Shown: positions 42,432 through 52,397 of the stretch, in pieces
Numbering within the stretch: the stretch's first letter is position 1
How the letters are laid out: each line of letters begins with the position of its first letter
NCBI RefSeq assembly: GCF_016429155.1
Contig: NZ_JAELUC010000008.1
Coordinates: 16,406-80,405 of the forward strand
Reading direction: 5' to 3'
DNA length: 64,000 nucleotides
Origin: Pedobacter sp. ASV12
GTDB taxonomy: Bacteria > Bacteroidota > Bacteroidia > Sphingobacteriales > Sphingobacteriaceae
The notes under the pieces: generated by a model
What the model was told of the DNA's origin: nothing
What the model saw: only the letters and a program-made list of their open reading frames with translations
Databases searched by the model: none
Translations under genes and position numbers: made by a program

Positions 42432-42472
42432 TAAACACAAAGCCCCGGAAATTTTCCGGGGCTTTGTGTTTA
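42432..42472. terminator. Bidirectional terminator with 20-bp perfect stem
   Basis: TAAACACAAAGCCCCGGAAA is mirrored exactly, with a single central T. GC-rich core with flanking A and T runs serves both the argE transcript and the convergent S9 peptidase gene. Confidence 0.9.
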
Positions 42473-42475
42473 CTA

Positions 42476-45337
42476 TTAATTTTCTGGAGCTTCCTCAAAA
42501 GCGCGGGCTTCTAAATGTTTCTCCATATCCAATCGGTTTATGCCTTTGCTCCACCATTCTGGCGCAGGCTTACCCTTCAGCATGTAATCGAAATATTCCA
42601 GCATACGTACCGCATAATCCTTACGGTTAGGCAGTTTGGCAATGCCATGGTTTTCGCCTCGGTAGGTAATCATAACCACAGGCTTGTTCAATCTTCTCAA
42701 GCCGTTGTAATACTCGATGCCTTGGGTAAAATCAACCGCACCATCTTTATCGTTGTGCAACAATAGCAAAGGCGTTTGTACCTTTTTAATGTGGTAAATA
42801 GGCGAGTTGCGGGTAAAGGCATCCCAGTTATCCCAGTAGCCTGGAGTTAACCTGCCTTGGCTGGCTTCAAAAATGGCCTGGTTGGTGCCACCGCTGTTCC
42901 AGTAGATTAAACTGTACATACTGATCATGTTGGTTAATGGCGCACCCGCCGCCGCGGCTTTAAAAATATTGGTTTGCGTAATCAGGAAAGAAGTTTGGTA
43001 ACCGCCCCACGAGTGACCATGGATCGCTACATTTTTTCCATCAACAATACCCGTCGCAATCGCAGCCTTAACAGCTGGGACTACACAAGCCACCGCCGAC
43101 ATGCCCGGATCGTTCAGTTTATATTTGATATCTGGTTCTAACACTGCATAGCCATTGCTCAAGTACACAGCCTTGTTAAAGCCACCACCTGGGAAACTAG
43201 GCATGGCATAATTATTAAGGCCATCGGTTAGGCGCTCGTAGATGTAGGTAATGGTAGGGTAAGACTTTCCAGCAACATAGTTAGCCGGCAAGTATAAAGC
43301 GGCCTGTAACGAATCGCCATTGGCACTTATATAATCGATTAATTTTACGCCCGATGTCCACGCATATTTGGCTTGGTCTGGGGTATTGGTATTTACCTGT
43401 TTGGCGCCACTTAAATTACCGGCATTACTGGCAAAGGCAACAGGCGATTGTTCGAAATTACTTTTGGTGTACACAAAGGTTTTGCCGTTCTCGGCCTTGG
43501 CCAATGCACCGTACGAATTGTCGTCCATAAACAGGATTTCTATTTTGTTTTTTCCTGCCGGAAGATAGCCATAGCCCGCTTTTTTATCCTTTACATTGAA
43601 TACGCTAAAATATTGGTCCTTACTCAGGTCGGTTCCTTTTTCGTCGGGATAAATGCGCATACGGCCCATTACTTCCGATTTTTTGGCTTTCCAGTTATCA
43701 GATAGCGCGACAACACTTTTGCCGTCGGCGCTGATTTTCCATAAATCGTAGTTGTCTTTGATCAGGGCATATTTCGAATCGCTCGACCAGCCCAAGCTTT
43801 GCGTAGCCGGTTTGCTGACATTATGATCGTCTAGCTCGTCGATAAACGAAGCTTTGATGTTGCCGGTTAAGTTCGCTATTTTTCCCGTCTCAAAATCGAT
43901 GCTGTAAAATACACCATCGTTGTAATAGCTGGCTATTTTGCCGTTTGGCGCTACCGATAAACGGCCACCATTGTATAATTTCTCAAACAAGCGTTTTTTG
44001 GTGCCGGTTTTAAGGTCGATCAGGTAAATATCGGTATAGCTTTGGCCATCTAAATTGCCCATCAGCTCATATTTGCTGTTGTCGTAGCCAACCGCATACA
44101 ACTGTTTTGGTGCCACCATCACCGAGCGCAGGTTGCTATCGGCCAGTTGGGTAAACTTTTTATCGGCCACGCGGTAAGAACTGGTATAGCTGAAGTTTTT
44201 ATCACGCATTTCCTGCGTTTGCTGCGCCGATTGAAGGCGTTTATCCTGCCAGTTCCAGATGATCATGTCTGGTTTTTCGATATCCTCTTTTTTAGGCTCT
44301 GGTTTTACTTCTGGTTTGGCTTTGGCGGTGCTGTCGGCTTTGCCCTCCGGTTTTTTCTCGTCCTTCTTTTCGTCTTTTTTGTCTTCCTTTTTATCTAGGG
44401 TGTTGATGCCAAAAAACAAGGTGCTCTGATCGTCAGCCCAATAAGGCCCAGTATTGGTATTGATGCCCATGCCTTTCGGAAAAGCGCTGTCGTCAATGCC
44501 GTTGTAAACGACTTTGGCCGTTAAATCGCCGTTAATTTTATTGATGCCGATTATGCTGTATACATCGTCTTTGTATTTTTCGTTTTTGTTGGCTTTTAAA
44601 AGTGCAAATGCAGTGCCTTCTTCATTCCAGTTGATGCTTTTGTAAGTGGCTTTATCATTATCTAAAGCAGTGGTTAAACCCGTTTTCATGTCCCTGATAA
44701 AAACGCCATTGCCGTTTTGGCCATTGGCATCAACGGTGTAAGCTAGTTTATCGCCGGCTTTGTTAAAGGCATATTCGCCCACGTTGCCTAGGTTGAAGCT
44801 TTTTTTGGTGGCCAGGTTATACAGCAACACATCGGTTCCTTTGGCGTCGTCCTTACCTTTAGGTGCTGTTTCGAGCGCGGCAAACTGGATAGCAATCCAC
44901 GAAGGCGAGTCGCCCGAAAAACTGAAGGTTCTTACCCTGTCAAAAGAAGTTTCCTTCTTGTCGGCCAACGAAACCAAAGTGAGTTTATCGTACAGGGGCT
45001 TATTGGTTTTACGCGCGGCCTTTACCTCGGCATCTTTGGCCGAAACCTTGAACGCGGCATATTTAGAATCCTTAGAAAAAGTAAGGCTGTTTGGGGTAGC
45101 GCCTATGGGATAAGTGTAGTGGAGCGTATCCATGGTTTTGCGGATGGTCATTTTCAGGTCGCCTTCCGTTGGCCCGCTCGACCAGGCAAACCATTGGCCA
45201 TCAGCCGATAGGGTACTGCCACGGTTGTACGACCACTTGGATACATCTTTCCAAGTTAGTGCCGGTTTTTGTTGCGCAAATGCCTTTTGGGCAAAAGCGG
45301 CAACCAGCATCAATAGAACAAAGTTTAATTTCTTCAT
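42476..45337 (-). CDS. Secreted S9 family prolyl oligopeptidase-type peptidase
   Basis: A 953-residue periplasmic peptidase with signal peptide MKKLNFVLLMLVAAFAQKAFA. An N-terminal beta-propeller is followed by a C-terminal alpha/beta-hydrolase domain. The catalytic Ser776 is in HGHSWGGYQ, Asp in LLHNDKDGAV and His in YRGENHGIAK. A Lys/Glu-rich insertion (about residues 312-356, KKEDKKDEKKDEKK) interrupts the propeller. It lies opposite to and between the arginine genes, so it splits argE from argH. Length is larger than most DPP-IV relatives. Confidence 0.9.
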   Translation of the reverse strand: MKKLNFVLLMLVAAFAQKAFAQQKPALTWKDVSKWSYNRGSTLSADGQWFAWSSGPTEGDLKMTIRKTMDTLHYTYPIGATPNSLTFSKDSKYAAFKVSAKDAEVKAARKTNKPLYDKLTLVSLADKKETSFDRVRTFSFSGDSPSWIAIQFAALETAPKGKDDAKGTDVLLYNLATKKSFNLGNVGEYAFNKAGDKLAYTVDANGQNGNGVFIRDMKTGLTTALDNDKATYKSINWNEEGTAFALLKANKNEKYKDDVYSIIGINKINGDLTAKVVYNGIDDSAFPKGMGINTNTGPYWADDQSTLFFGINTLDKKEDKKDEKKDEKKPEGKADSTAKAKPEVKPEPKKEDIEKPDMIIWNWQDKRLQSAQQTQEMRDKNFSYTSSYRVADKKFTQLADSNLRSVMVAPKQLYAVGYDNSKYELMGNLDGQSYTDIYLIDLKTGTKKRLFEKLYNGGRLSVAPNGKIASYYNDGVFYSIDFETGKIANLTGNIKASFIDELDDHNVSKPATQSLGWSSDSKYALIKDNYDLWKISADGKSVVALSDNWKAKKSEVMGRMRIYPDEKGTDLSKDQYFSVFNVKDKKAGYGYLPAGKNKIEILFMDDNSYGALAKAENGKTFVYTKSNFEQSPVAFASNAGNLSGAKQVNTNTPDQAKYAWTSGVKLIDYISANGDSLQAALYLPANYVAGKSYPTITYIYERLTDGLNNYAMPSFPGGGFNKAVYLSNGYAVLEPDIKYKLNDPGMSAVACVVPAVKAAIATGIVDGKNVAIHGHSWGGYQTSFLITQTNIFKAAAAGAPLTNMISMYSLIYWNSGGTNQAIFEASQGRLTPGYWDNWDAFTRNSPIYHIKKVQTPLLLLHNDKDGAVDFTQGIEYYNGLRRLNKPVVMITYRGENHGIAKLPNRKDYAVRMLEYFDYMLKGKPAPEWWSKGINRLDMEKHLEARAFEEAPEN

Positions 45338-45466
45338 AATTAAGGTTTTGATTTTGCTAAAATAAAACTTTCGCACGAATTAATCAGGGTAGCCACGCAT
45401 TTGTTTGCAATAAAGTTGCGTTTGTTGTGGCTGAAGGCTTAATTCCTTATTCTGTTGTATTTATTG

Positions 45467-45474
45467 TATTTTTG
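45467..45474 (+). promoter_or_regulatory. Predicted -7 element of argH
   Basis: TATTTTTG matches TAnnTTTG, 45 bases before the argH ATG. No -33 element at the correct distance is obvious. Confidence 0.4.
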
Positions 45475-45518
45475 TATCGATTAAAAATAGTAGCAAATAC
45501 CGATAACATCCATCTGCA

Positions 45519-46853
45519 ATGAAGATCTGGCAAAAGAATATTGAAGTCAATAAAGGAATCGAAGCTTTTACCGTAGGCAAAGACCGAGAACTTGATTTAC
45601 AAATGGCGGCGTTCGACGTGCTGGGCTCCTTGGCCCACGTAGAAATGCTGGCCAGCATCAATTTGCTAAGCGCCGAAGAACTGGCGCAGGTAAAAGTCGG
45701 ACTAAAAGCCATTTATGCTGAAATTGAGGCAGGCGAGTTTGCCATCGAAGACAGCGTTGAAGACGTACACTCGCAGGTAGAGTGGCTGTTAACGCAACGT
45801 ATTGGCGAAGCCGGCAAGAAGATACACAGCGGCCGTTCACGCAACGACCAGGTATTAGTTGATTTAAAACTGTATTTCAGGTCCTGCATCCAAGAAATGG
45901 TAGCTAATACCGAAGCCCTGTTTTCGCAACTGATAGCGTTGAGCAACGCCCATCAAGACAAGTTGTTGCCTGGTTATACCCACCTGCAAATTGCCATGCC
46001 ATCGTCTTTTGGATTATGGTTTGGCGCCTATGCCGAAAGCTTGGCCGATGATATGGAACTGCTGCTGGCCGCCTATAAAATTTGCAACAAAAATCCGTTG
46101 GGTTCGGCTGCCGGTTATGGCTCATCATTCCCTTTAAATAGAACCATGACCACCGAATTGCTGGGCTTCGACAAGCTGAACTACAATGTGGTTTATGCAC
46201 AGATGGGCAGGGGCAAAACCGAACGAATTTTGGCGCAGGCCATGTCGGCGGTAGCGGCAACTTTGGCCAAAATGGCTATGGATGTATGTTTGTTCATCAA
46301 TCAGAATTTCAACTTCATCAGTTTTCCGGCCGAATTGACCACGGGCTCTAGCATTATGCCCCACAAGAAAAACCCCGATGTTTTTGAGCTGATCCGTTCG
46401 CGTTGCAACAAAATCCAGGCTTTGCCAAACGAAATTGCCCTAATGATTACCAATTTGCCATCGGGCTACCACCGCGACCTGCAGTTGCTTAAAGAAAACC
46501 TTTTTCCGGCGATTGTGTCGCTTAACGAATGCCTGGAAATGACCACGTTCATGTTGCAAAACATCACGATAAAAGACGACATTCTGAACGATAAAAAATA
46601 CGATTACCTGTTTAGCGTCGATGTGGTGAACGATTTGGCCTTGAGTGGCATACCGTTTAGGGAAGCTTACAGAATTGTTGGCGAATCGATAGAAAACGGC
46701 ACTTTTGAGCCTAAAAAGCAAGTTAACCATACCCATGAAGGCAGCATCGGCAATTTATGCAACGACCAGATAGAGGAAATGATGAATGAGGTATTGAGCC
46801 AGTTTAACTTTGGCAAAGTAAGAGCGGCCATAGAAAAACTGTTGAGCGAATAA
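45519..46853 (+). CDS. argH: Argininosuccinate lyase
   Basis: A 444-residue fumarase-superfamily enzyme that cleaves argininosuccinate to arginine and fumarate, the last pathway step. GSSIMPHKKNPD is the superfamily signature loop; IHSGRSRNDQVLVDLKLYFR and GYTHLQIAMP provide substrate-binding residues. It is separated from the main operon by the S9 peptidase gene and has its own predicted promoter. It is followed by an aminotransferase gene after a repeat remnant (46866-46900). Confidence 0.95.
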   Translation: MKIWQKNIEVNKGIEAFTVGKDRELDLQMAAFDVLGSLAHVEMLASINLLSAEELAQVKVGLKAIYAEIEAGEFAIEDSVEDVHSQVEWLLTQRIGEAGKKIHSGRSRNDQVLVDLKLYFRSCIQEMVANTEALFSQLIALSNAHQDKLLPGYTHLQIAMPSSFGLWFGAYAESLADDMELLLAAYKICNKNPLGSAAGYGSSFPLNRTMTTELLGFDKLNYNVVYAQMGRGKTERILAQAMSAVAATLAKMAMDVCLFINQNFNFISFPAELTTGSSIMPHKKNPDVFELIRSRCNKIQALPNEIALMITNLPSGYHRDLQLLKENLFPAIVSLNECLEMTTFMLQNITIKDDILNDKKYDYLFSVDVVNDLALSGIPFREAYRIVGESIENGTFEPKKQVNHTHEGSIGNLCNDQIEEMMNEVLSQFNFGKVRAAIEKLLSE

Positions 46854-46865
46854 AAAGGAACCTAT

Positions 46866-46900
46866 GAGATTGCTTCGTTCCTCGCAAAGGCGAGCGACGC
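46866..46900. repeat. Intergenic repeat remnant (GAGATTGCTTCGTTCCTCGC type)
   Basis: The words GAGATTGCTTCGTTCC and CTCGC-AAAG-GCGAG form a small hairpin. The same word family is scattered in many bacterial genomes as degraded intergenic repeats. Confidence 0.45.
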
Positions 46901-46927
46901 AAAATTTTTAATAAAAACCATAAGAAT

Positions 46928-48181
46928 ATGAATGTATCAGTATTAGCGAACACGCTTATCGGCTCGGAGATTATCAAAATCGGAAACGAAGTAAACGAGC
47001 TGAAGCGAAAGGGTGCCCAAATTGCCAATCTGACCATCGGAGATTTTGATTCGTCGATTTTCCCAATCCCAGAAGCATTAGAAACCGCTATTGTAGAGGC
47101 CTATCATCAGGGACACACCAATTATCCGCCAGCTGATGGTATTTTGGGGTTACGCGAGACCATTACAGGTGTTTTGGCCGATCGTTATCAATTAGATTAT
47201 ACCGTAAAAGATATTTTGGTGGCAGGCGGTTCTCGTCCTTTGATTTATGCTACCTACTTGGCCTTGATCGACCCGGGAGATAAAGTGATTTATCCGGCGC
47301 CATCGTGGAACAACAACCATTATTGCCACCTTTCTTCGGCCAATGGCGTAGCTGTTGAAACCACTGTAGAAAACAACTTCATGCCTACAGCGGCCCAGCT
47401 GAAACCGCATTTAAAAGGCGCTACTTTGTTGGCTTTGTGTTCGCCGCTCAATCCAACCGGTACGATGTTTACCCAGCAGCAGCTGGAAGAGATTTGCGAT
47501 ATCGTAATTGAAGAAAACAAATCGCGCGGAGCAGATGAAAAGCCACTGTACATTATGTACGACCAGATTTACTCGTTGCTTACTTTTGGCAAGGAGCATG
47601 TTAATCCGGTAAGCTTACGCCCAGAATTGAAAGATTATACCATTTATATCGACGGCATTTCGAAGTGCTTGGCTTCTACAGGCGTGCGCGTGGGCTGGGC
47701 ATTCGGACCAGAAGCCATCATTGGCAAAATGAAATCGTTGTTGGGCCATATCGGCGCCTGGGCGCCCAAGGCCGAACAGGTTGCCGTAGCCAGCTATTTT
47801 AAAGATAAAACGCAGGTTGATCATTTCTTGGGGGATTTTAAAGCCCAGATCCAAACTAGTTTAGATGCATTGTATAATGGCTTTCAAAAGCTGAAAGCTG
47901 ATGGCTTCAACGTTGACGCGGTTGTGCCGATGGGCGCCATTTACCTGACCTTAAAAATCGATTATATTGGTAAAACTACACCAGCTGGCGATTTGCTCAA
48001 AGACAGTGCCGACGTTAATTTCTATTTGATTAGAGAGGCTCAGGCAGCTCTGGTGCCGTTCTCGGCTTTTGGCAACGAAGAAAATATGCCTTGGTTCCGC
48101 GCCTCGATTGGCGGCTGTTCTTTGGCTGATATCAACAATATGATTCCTCGCATAGCAACTGCCTTGAGCAAGTTGAAGTAA
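46928..48181 (+). CDS. Class I/II PLP-dependent aminotransferase
   Basis: A 417-residue fold-type I aminotransferase. The catalytic Lys is in YIDGISKCLASTGVRVGW; AGGSRPLIYATYLAL and SPLNPTGTMF bind the PLP phosphate and ring. It resembles aspartate or aromatic aminotransferases, but the donor and acceptor cannot be settled from sequence. It follows argH and shares its direction; the terminator is at 48229-48262. A supply of aspartate to argG is possible but is only an inference. Confidence 0.85.
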   Translation: MNVSVLANTLIGSEIIKIGNEVNELKRKGAQIANLTIGDFDSSIFPIPEALETAIVEAYHQGHTNYPPADGILGLRETITGVLADRYQLDYTVKDILVAGGSRPLIYATYLALIDPGDKVIYPAPSWNNNHYCHLSSANGVAVETTVENNFMPTAAQLKPHLKGATLLALCSPLNPTGTMFTQQQLEEICDIVIEENKSRGADEKPLYIMYDQIYSLLTFGKEHVNPVSLRPELKDYTIYIDGISKCLASTGVRVGWAFGPEAIIGKMKSLLGHIGAWAPKAEQVAVASYFKDKTQVDHFLGDFKAQIQTSLDALYNGFQKLKADGFNVDAVVPMGAIYLTLKIDYIGKTTPAGDLLKDSADVNFYLIREAQAALVPFSAFGNEENMPWFRASIGGCSLADINNMIPRIATALSKLK

Positions 48182-48228
48182 TTGGAGAATAGACTAGCTA
48201 ATTCCGGTGTTTCTGTCGAATTAACGCA

Positions 48229-48262
48229 GCAAGGCCCCATTTTTTGATGGGGCCTTGCTTTT
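48229..48262 (+). terminator. Intrinsic terminator after the aminotransferase gene
   Basis: Stem GCAAGGCCCCAT / ATGGGGCCTTGC (12 bp), loop TTTTTG, T-tract after. Also near the end of prfC on the opposite strand. Confidence 0.9.
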
Positions 48263-48304
48263 TGTCTCAAATTATCAATTTTCCTATTGGATGAATATAA
48301 TTGT

Positions 48305-49885
48305 TTATTTAAACTCGCTAGTCCTATAAAAATCGATGTCCGGATAATCGTTTTTGGTCATGTTGATCATAAACTCATTATCGGCCAGGTAAACCGGATT
48401 GCCTTCTTTGTCGGTGCCGATGTGCTGCTGTTTTCTTTTCAGGAATTCTTCCAATTTCTTTTTATCGGTAGAATTTACCCAGCTCGAGCGACTGTAGCTC
48501 AAGGTACGGAATCTACATTTGGCCCCATATTCATGCTCTAGCCTGAAGTTGATTACCTCAAATTGGAGCTCGCCAACAGCGCCAATTACCTTGCGGTTGC
48601 CGGGCTGCATTACAAAAAGCTGGGCTACGCCCTCGTCGGTTAGCTGTTCTATGCCTTTTTCGAGCTGTTTGGTGCGCATAGGATCCATGTTTTCTACTTC
48701 CTTGAAGATGGACGGCGAAAAACTTGGAATGCCTTTAAAATGGAGCTTTTCGCCTTCAGTCAAGGTATCGCCGATTTTAAAGTTGCCACTGTCGTACAAG
48801 CCCACCACATCGCCAGGCCAAGCTTCGTCAACGATGCTCTTTTCGTTGGCCATAAAATCCATCGGGTTGGCAAATTTAAGTTTCTTGTCCTGACGGGTAT
48901 GGTAATAGAATTTGTTGCGCTCAAACTTGCCCGAGCAGATACGCAGAAAGGCGATCCTGTCGCGATGCTTAGGGTCTAAGTTGGCATGGATCTTAAATAC
49001 AAAGCCACTAAAATTCTTTTCTTCCACTTTTACATCACGTTCTTCGGCCTCGCGGTGTCTGGGGCTAGGCGCAATGTCGATGAAAGTATCTAACAGTTCC
49101 TTGATGCCAAAATTGTTGATGGCACTGCCGAAAAATACCGGCGCCAACAAACCCTCGGTATACAATGATTTATCCACTTTTCCGTAAATGCCGTCTACCA
49201 GTTCCACCTCATCCTGCAGGCCTTTAACTTCGCTTTCTTTCAAATAATCCAACAAAGCCTCGTCTTTCAGGTCGTTTACGGCCACTACCGAATCGGTTAC
49301 TTTAACCTTATCTGAATTGAACAGGTTAAGGTGATTGTTGTAGATGCTGTATACGCCTTTAAAAGTATGGCCTTGTCCGATAGGCCAGCTCAAAGGGCAA
49401 AGGCTGATGTTCAGTTTGTTCTCGATTTCATCTAACAGATCGAAAGGCTCCTTACCTTCGCGGTCCATTTTGTTGATGAAAATAATCACCGGTGTGTTGC
49501 GCATACGGCAAACACCCATCAGTTTCTCGGTTTGCTCTTCCACACCTTTCACGCAATCGACCACCAAAATCACGCTATCCACCGCCGAAAGGGTGCGATA
49601 GGTATCTTCGGCAAAATCCTTGTGGCCTGGCGTATCGAGGATGTTGATCCTTTTGCCGTTGTACTCAAAACCCATAACCGAGGTCGCTACCGAGATGCCA
49701 CGTTGCTTTTCGATTTCCATAAAATCGGAAGTGCTGCTTTGGTTGGCTTTGTTACGTTTAACGGCGCCGGCAGTGTTAATGGCCCCGCCAAAAAGCAGGA
49801 ACTTTTCAGTTAAGGTTGTTTTGCCCGCATCGGGGTGACTAATAATAGCAAATGTCTTTCTTTTTTCTATTTCAGGATTAACCAT
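48305..49885 (-). CDS. prfC: Peptide chain release factor 3
   Basis: A 526-residue translational GTPase that recycles RF1/RF2 after termination. The G1 motif [14 protein letters not shown] is at residues 16-29; further GTPase motifs are DTPGHKDF (G3) and NKMDRE (G4). Switch I around [16 protein letters not shown] and [10 protein letters not shown] match RF3 rather than EF-G. Length agrees with the family. It is convergent with the aminotransferase gene; its upstream neighbour is divergent. Confidence 0.95.
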   Translation of the reverse strand: MVNPEIEKRKTFAIISHPDAGKTTLTEKFLLFGGAINTAGAVKRNKANQSSTSDFMEIEKQRGISVATSVMGFEYNGKRINILDTPGHKDFAEDTYRTLSAVDSVILVVDCVKGVEEQTEKLMGVCRMRNTPVIIFINKMDREGKEPFDLLDEIENKLNISLCPLSWPIGQGHTFKGVYSIYNNHLNLFNSDKVKVTDSVVAVNDLKDEALLDYLKESEVKGLQDEVELVDGIYGKVDKSLYTEGLLAPVFFGSAINNFGIKELLDTFIDIAPSPRHREAEERDVKVEEKNFSGFVFKIHANLDPKHRDRIAFLRICSGKFERNKFYYHTRQDKKLKFANPMDFMANEKSIVDEAWPGDVVGLYDSGNFKIGDTLTEGEKLHFKGIPSFSPSIFKEVENMDPMRTKQLEKGIEQLTDEGVAQLFVMQPGNRKVIGAVGELQFEVINFRLEHEYGAKCRFRTLSYSRSSWVNSTDKKKLEEFLKRKQQHIGTDKEGNPVYLADNEFMINMTKNDYPDIDFYRTSEFK

Positions 49886-50139
49886 GGATTTGTATTGAGG
49901 TGATAGCAGAAACCAATTTAACGCAAAACAGCAGGCATTATAAAAAGCGGAGTGGGAACAAAAGGGCTGTAGCTTGTTTCATGCGCAGCAAAGGTACGGA
50001 TTTTTAAAGAATACCCGCATATTGGTCATCATTTGGTGCATGGATATAATGGTATGTTGAGAAACCAGTTGCCTATTATGCGTTTTATTGAAATAGTTGT
50101 ATTTTAATGGCCATATTTTTAAATCTAAAAACGCATGCT

Positions 50140-50631
50140 ATGACAACGAAAGACATGAATTTGGAATATTGCAGGGCGAGTTCAGGAAAAAGACTGGCTA
50201 ATTATTTGATTGATATCGTCGTCTTCTACATCGTTTTGTTTTTTGTGGCCCTGGTGCTCGAAGTTTTATACCCAAACAGTGTGAGCGGATTAGAGGTCAA
50301 CCCCATTGTAGATCGATTGATCACCTTGTTTTTCTATGGACTGGTCATGTTCCTGATAGAGATGTGTTTCCAAGGCAAGTCATTAGGGAAACTGATTACT
50401 GGAACCAAGGCAATGATGCTTAACGGCGAAACCTTAAGTTTTGAGAAGGCCTTGATTAGAAACTTGGTGAGGGCCGTACCTTTTAATGCCTTGAGTGCTC
50501 TAGGTAGGCCATGCTCGCCTTGGCACGACAACTGGTCTGATACAATAGTTGTTGATGAAAAGAAGCTGGAGCTGGTTAGGAAACAGGACGAATTTTATTC
50601 GGATCTGAGAGGTCAGGAACCCATTTCATAA
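50140..50631 (+). CDS. RDD family membrane protein
   Basis: A 163-residue membrane protein. The RDD signature is EYCRASSGKRLANYLIDIVVFY: a basic/Asp pattern entering a first helix. Two further hydrophobic segments and LGKLITGTKAMMLNGETLSFEKALIRNLVRAVPFNAL complete the domain. Function of the family is mostly unknown; some act in ion homeostasis. The ATG at 50140 is preferred to 50107, which adds 11 residues. It stands alone between prfC and the DUF6600 gene. Confidence 0.82.
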   Translation: MTTKDMNLEYCRASSGKRLANYLIDIVVFYIVLFFVALVLEVLYPNSVSGLEVNPIVDRLITLFFYGLVMFLIEMCFQGKSLGKLITGTKAMMLNGETLSFEKALIRNLVRAVPFNALSALGRPCSPWHDNWSDTIVVDEKKLELVRKQDEFYSDLRGQEPIS

Positions 50632-50688
50632 AGAAAGCGAACCTTTCGATTCGCTTTCCCTTAAAAAAATAATTATTCTGTAGACTAT

Positions 50689-52134
50689 TTAGCCTCTGCC
50701 TGGTCGGCCACCGCCACCGCCACCTTCGCCACGGCTACCACGACCTTCAGAGCCTGAACTTCTTTGTGGAGGTGCTTGTTGTACACGCTCGCTACGTTGA
50801 GGTTGCATTTGTGGCTGCGGTCTTTCCATTCTTGGTTGTGGCGCTTGCTGTACCGGTTGCGGACGCTCCACTCGTTGTTGTTGTGGCTGAGGTTGCATTT
50901 GTTGCTCACGACCACGATCCATTCTTTGTGGCATTTGAGGCATTTGGCCTCGGTCAACACGTTGTGGCTGATCATTGCCATTTTCACGGTTCCTGTCAAA
51001 AGCACCTGGTCTTTGAAGCACATTATTGTCGCCGGTTGGAGCCACGCCTACGCGGTTATCTCTGCCTTGTGGCGCATTAACTTCGTTGTTGCCCCTGCTC
51101 GGACGGGTAGACATGTTGCCATTGTTACGGCCATCAAATCCGTTTCCATTTTCGCCTCTGTTCGGACGGGTAGCTACACCACCATTGTTATTCCTATCGC
51201 CAAATACATTGCCGTTTTCACCTCTATTCGGACGGGTAGCTACACCATTGTCGCTATTTCTATCGCCAAACACATTGCCATTTTCGCCTCTAGTTGGACG
51301 GGTATTGGCCATACCGTTGTTATCTCTACCAATAGGGCCACGGTTAATGTTGCCTTGTACCGCGTTTCTTGGCGCAGCATTGTTGTTGTTTACATCGTTT
51401 CTGCCCGGACGTGGGTTGTAAATGTTTACCGTATTGTTCTCTACCCTGCTGGCACCTGGCCTGCTGCTTCTGTTGATGTTGTAAATGGTTACATTTTGAT
51501 TGGTCGCACGTCTAATATCATCGGCTCTCGGACCGGTATAGTAGGTTCTGCTGCCCCGAACATAAGTATTGTTGATGATAACGGTATTTTGAATGTAGAC
51601 ACGGTTCCTGCTGGCATAGTAGCGTGGGTAGCTGTTGTAATAGATATTGCTATATGGAATAAAATTCCAGCAAAAATCAGGTACACGGTAGCCTCCATGG
51701 CCAATGTTAATGCCTATGCTGATGCTTGGTCCCAAAGGTGCCCAGCCATAATAACCGCCGCCACTTCTCCAGGTTACCCAAGCGGGTCCCCAAACGGTGT
51801 CAGGAATCCAAATCCATTGGTTGTAACGGTTATATACCCAACGGCCATAGTGGAAAGGAGCCCAGCCCCAATCGTAGTTAGATACCCAGGTATTGCCATA
51901 CTCGGTCATGGCCCAACGGCCATTGCTGTAATAAGGCCTAAACTCGTCTTGGTCTACATCAGGACGCCAAACGTAGCCGTACTGTGGATCCTGGATCCAA
52001 GTGCCATAAGGCGACAATTCATCGTAGAATGATTGCAAGGACACGTCCTCGTTTTGCGCCATGACTTTTTGGGTGGTTCCGGTAAGCAGGAAAACTAGTC
52101 CTAATATTACCGACAATTTGATCATGATTTTCAT
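50689..52134 (-). CDS. DUF6600-type secreted protein with long repetitive C-terminus
   Basis: A 481-residue protein with a signal peptide (MKIMIKLSVILGLVFLLTGT, cleavage near residue 26). The N-terminal domain (30-160) repeats YG(T/Y)W and WxP patterns (YGTWIQDPQYGYVWRPDV, WGWAPFHYGRWVYN), typical of the DUF6600 or YXWGQ-like family. Residues 240-360 contain at least four near-identical RPNRGENGNVFGDRN units, then a Gln/Pro-rich tract and a Gly/Arg-rich end. Surface or cell-envelope location is likely; function unknown. The repeats could vary in copy number. Confidence 0.75.
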   Translation of the reverse strand: MKIMIKLSVILGLVFLLTGTTQKVMAQNEDVSLQSFYDELSPYGTWIQDPQYGYVWRPDVDQDEFRPYYSNGRWAMTEYGNTWVSNYDWGWAPFHYGRWVYNRYNQWIWIPDTVWGPAWVTWRSGGGYYGWAPLGPSISIGINIGHGGYRVPDFCWNFIPYSNIYYNSYPRYYASRNRVYIQNTVIINNTYVRGSRTYYTGPRADDIRRATNQNVTIYNINRSSRPGASRVENNTVNIYNPRPGRNDVNNNNAAPRNAVQGNINRGPIGRDNNGMANTRPTRGENGNVFGDRNSDNGVATRPNRGENGNVFGDRNNNGGVATRPNRGENGNGFDGRNNGNMSTRPSRGNNEVNAPQGRDNRVGVAPTGDNNVLQRPGAFDRNRENGNDQPQRVDRGQMPQMPQRMDRGREQQMQPQPQQQRVERPQPVQQAPQPRMERPQPQMQPQRSERVQQAPPQRSSGSEGRGSRGEGGGGGGRPGRG

Positions 52135-52344
52135 TTTGTGTGTGTTTTAAATTTATAATTAACCTAACGCTGTGTGTATATCAATTTGAGCACCATTTTT
52201 AACAAAGGATTAATGTGTGCTTAATAATCTTTGTCTATGCTACAGTTTTAACGTATTTCTTGACACTTAAGTGTTTAAATACAGTACATTAATTGGTGTC
52301 AAACATGTGTTAAAAACAAGGCAGCCGGAACTAAATTTGCTACA

Positions 52345-52378
52345 TTGGCCCAAATACCTGCCTTAAAGTGTAGCTTTG
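52345..52378 (+). promoter_or_regulatory. Predicted promoter of the methyltransferase gene
   Basis: TAGCTTTG at 52371-52378 matches TAnnTTTG, 20 bases before ATG 52398. The nearest TTG is 23 bases upstream, a long spacer. Confidence 0.4.
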
Positions 52379-52397
52379 TAGGCTTAAAGCACAGTTT

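Noticed and set aside
50764..52032. A 422-codon open frame on the plus strand, antisense to the DUF6600 gene
   Set aside because: It is produced by the repeat composition of the opposite gene; it has no signal, domain or plausible start context.
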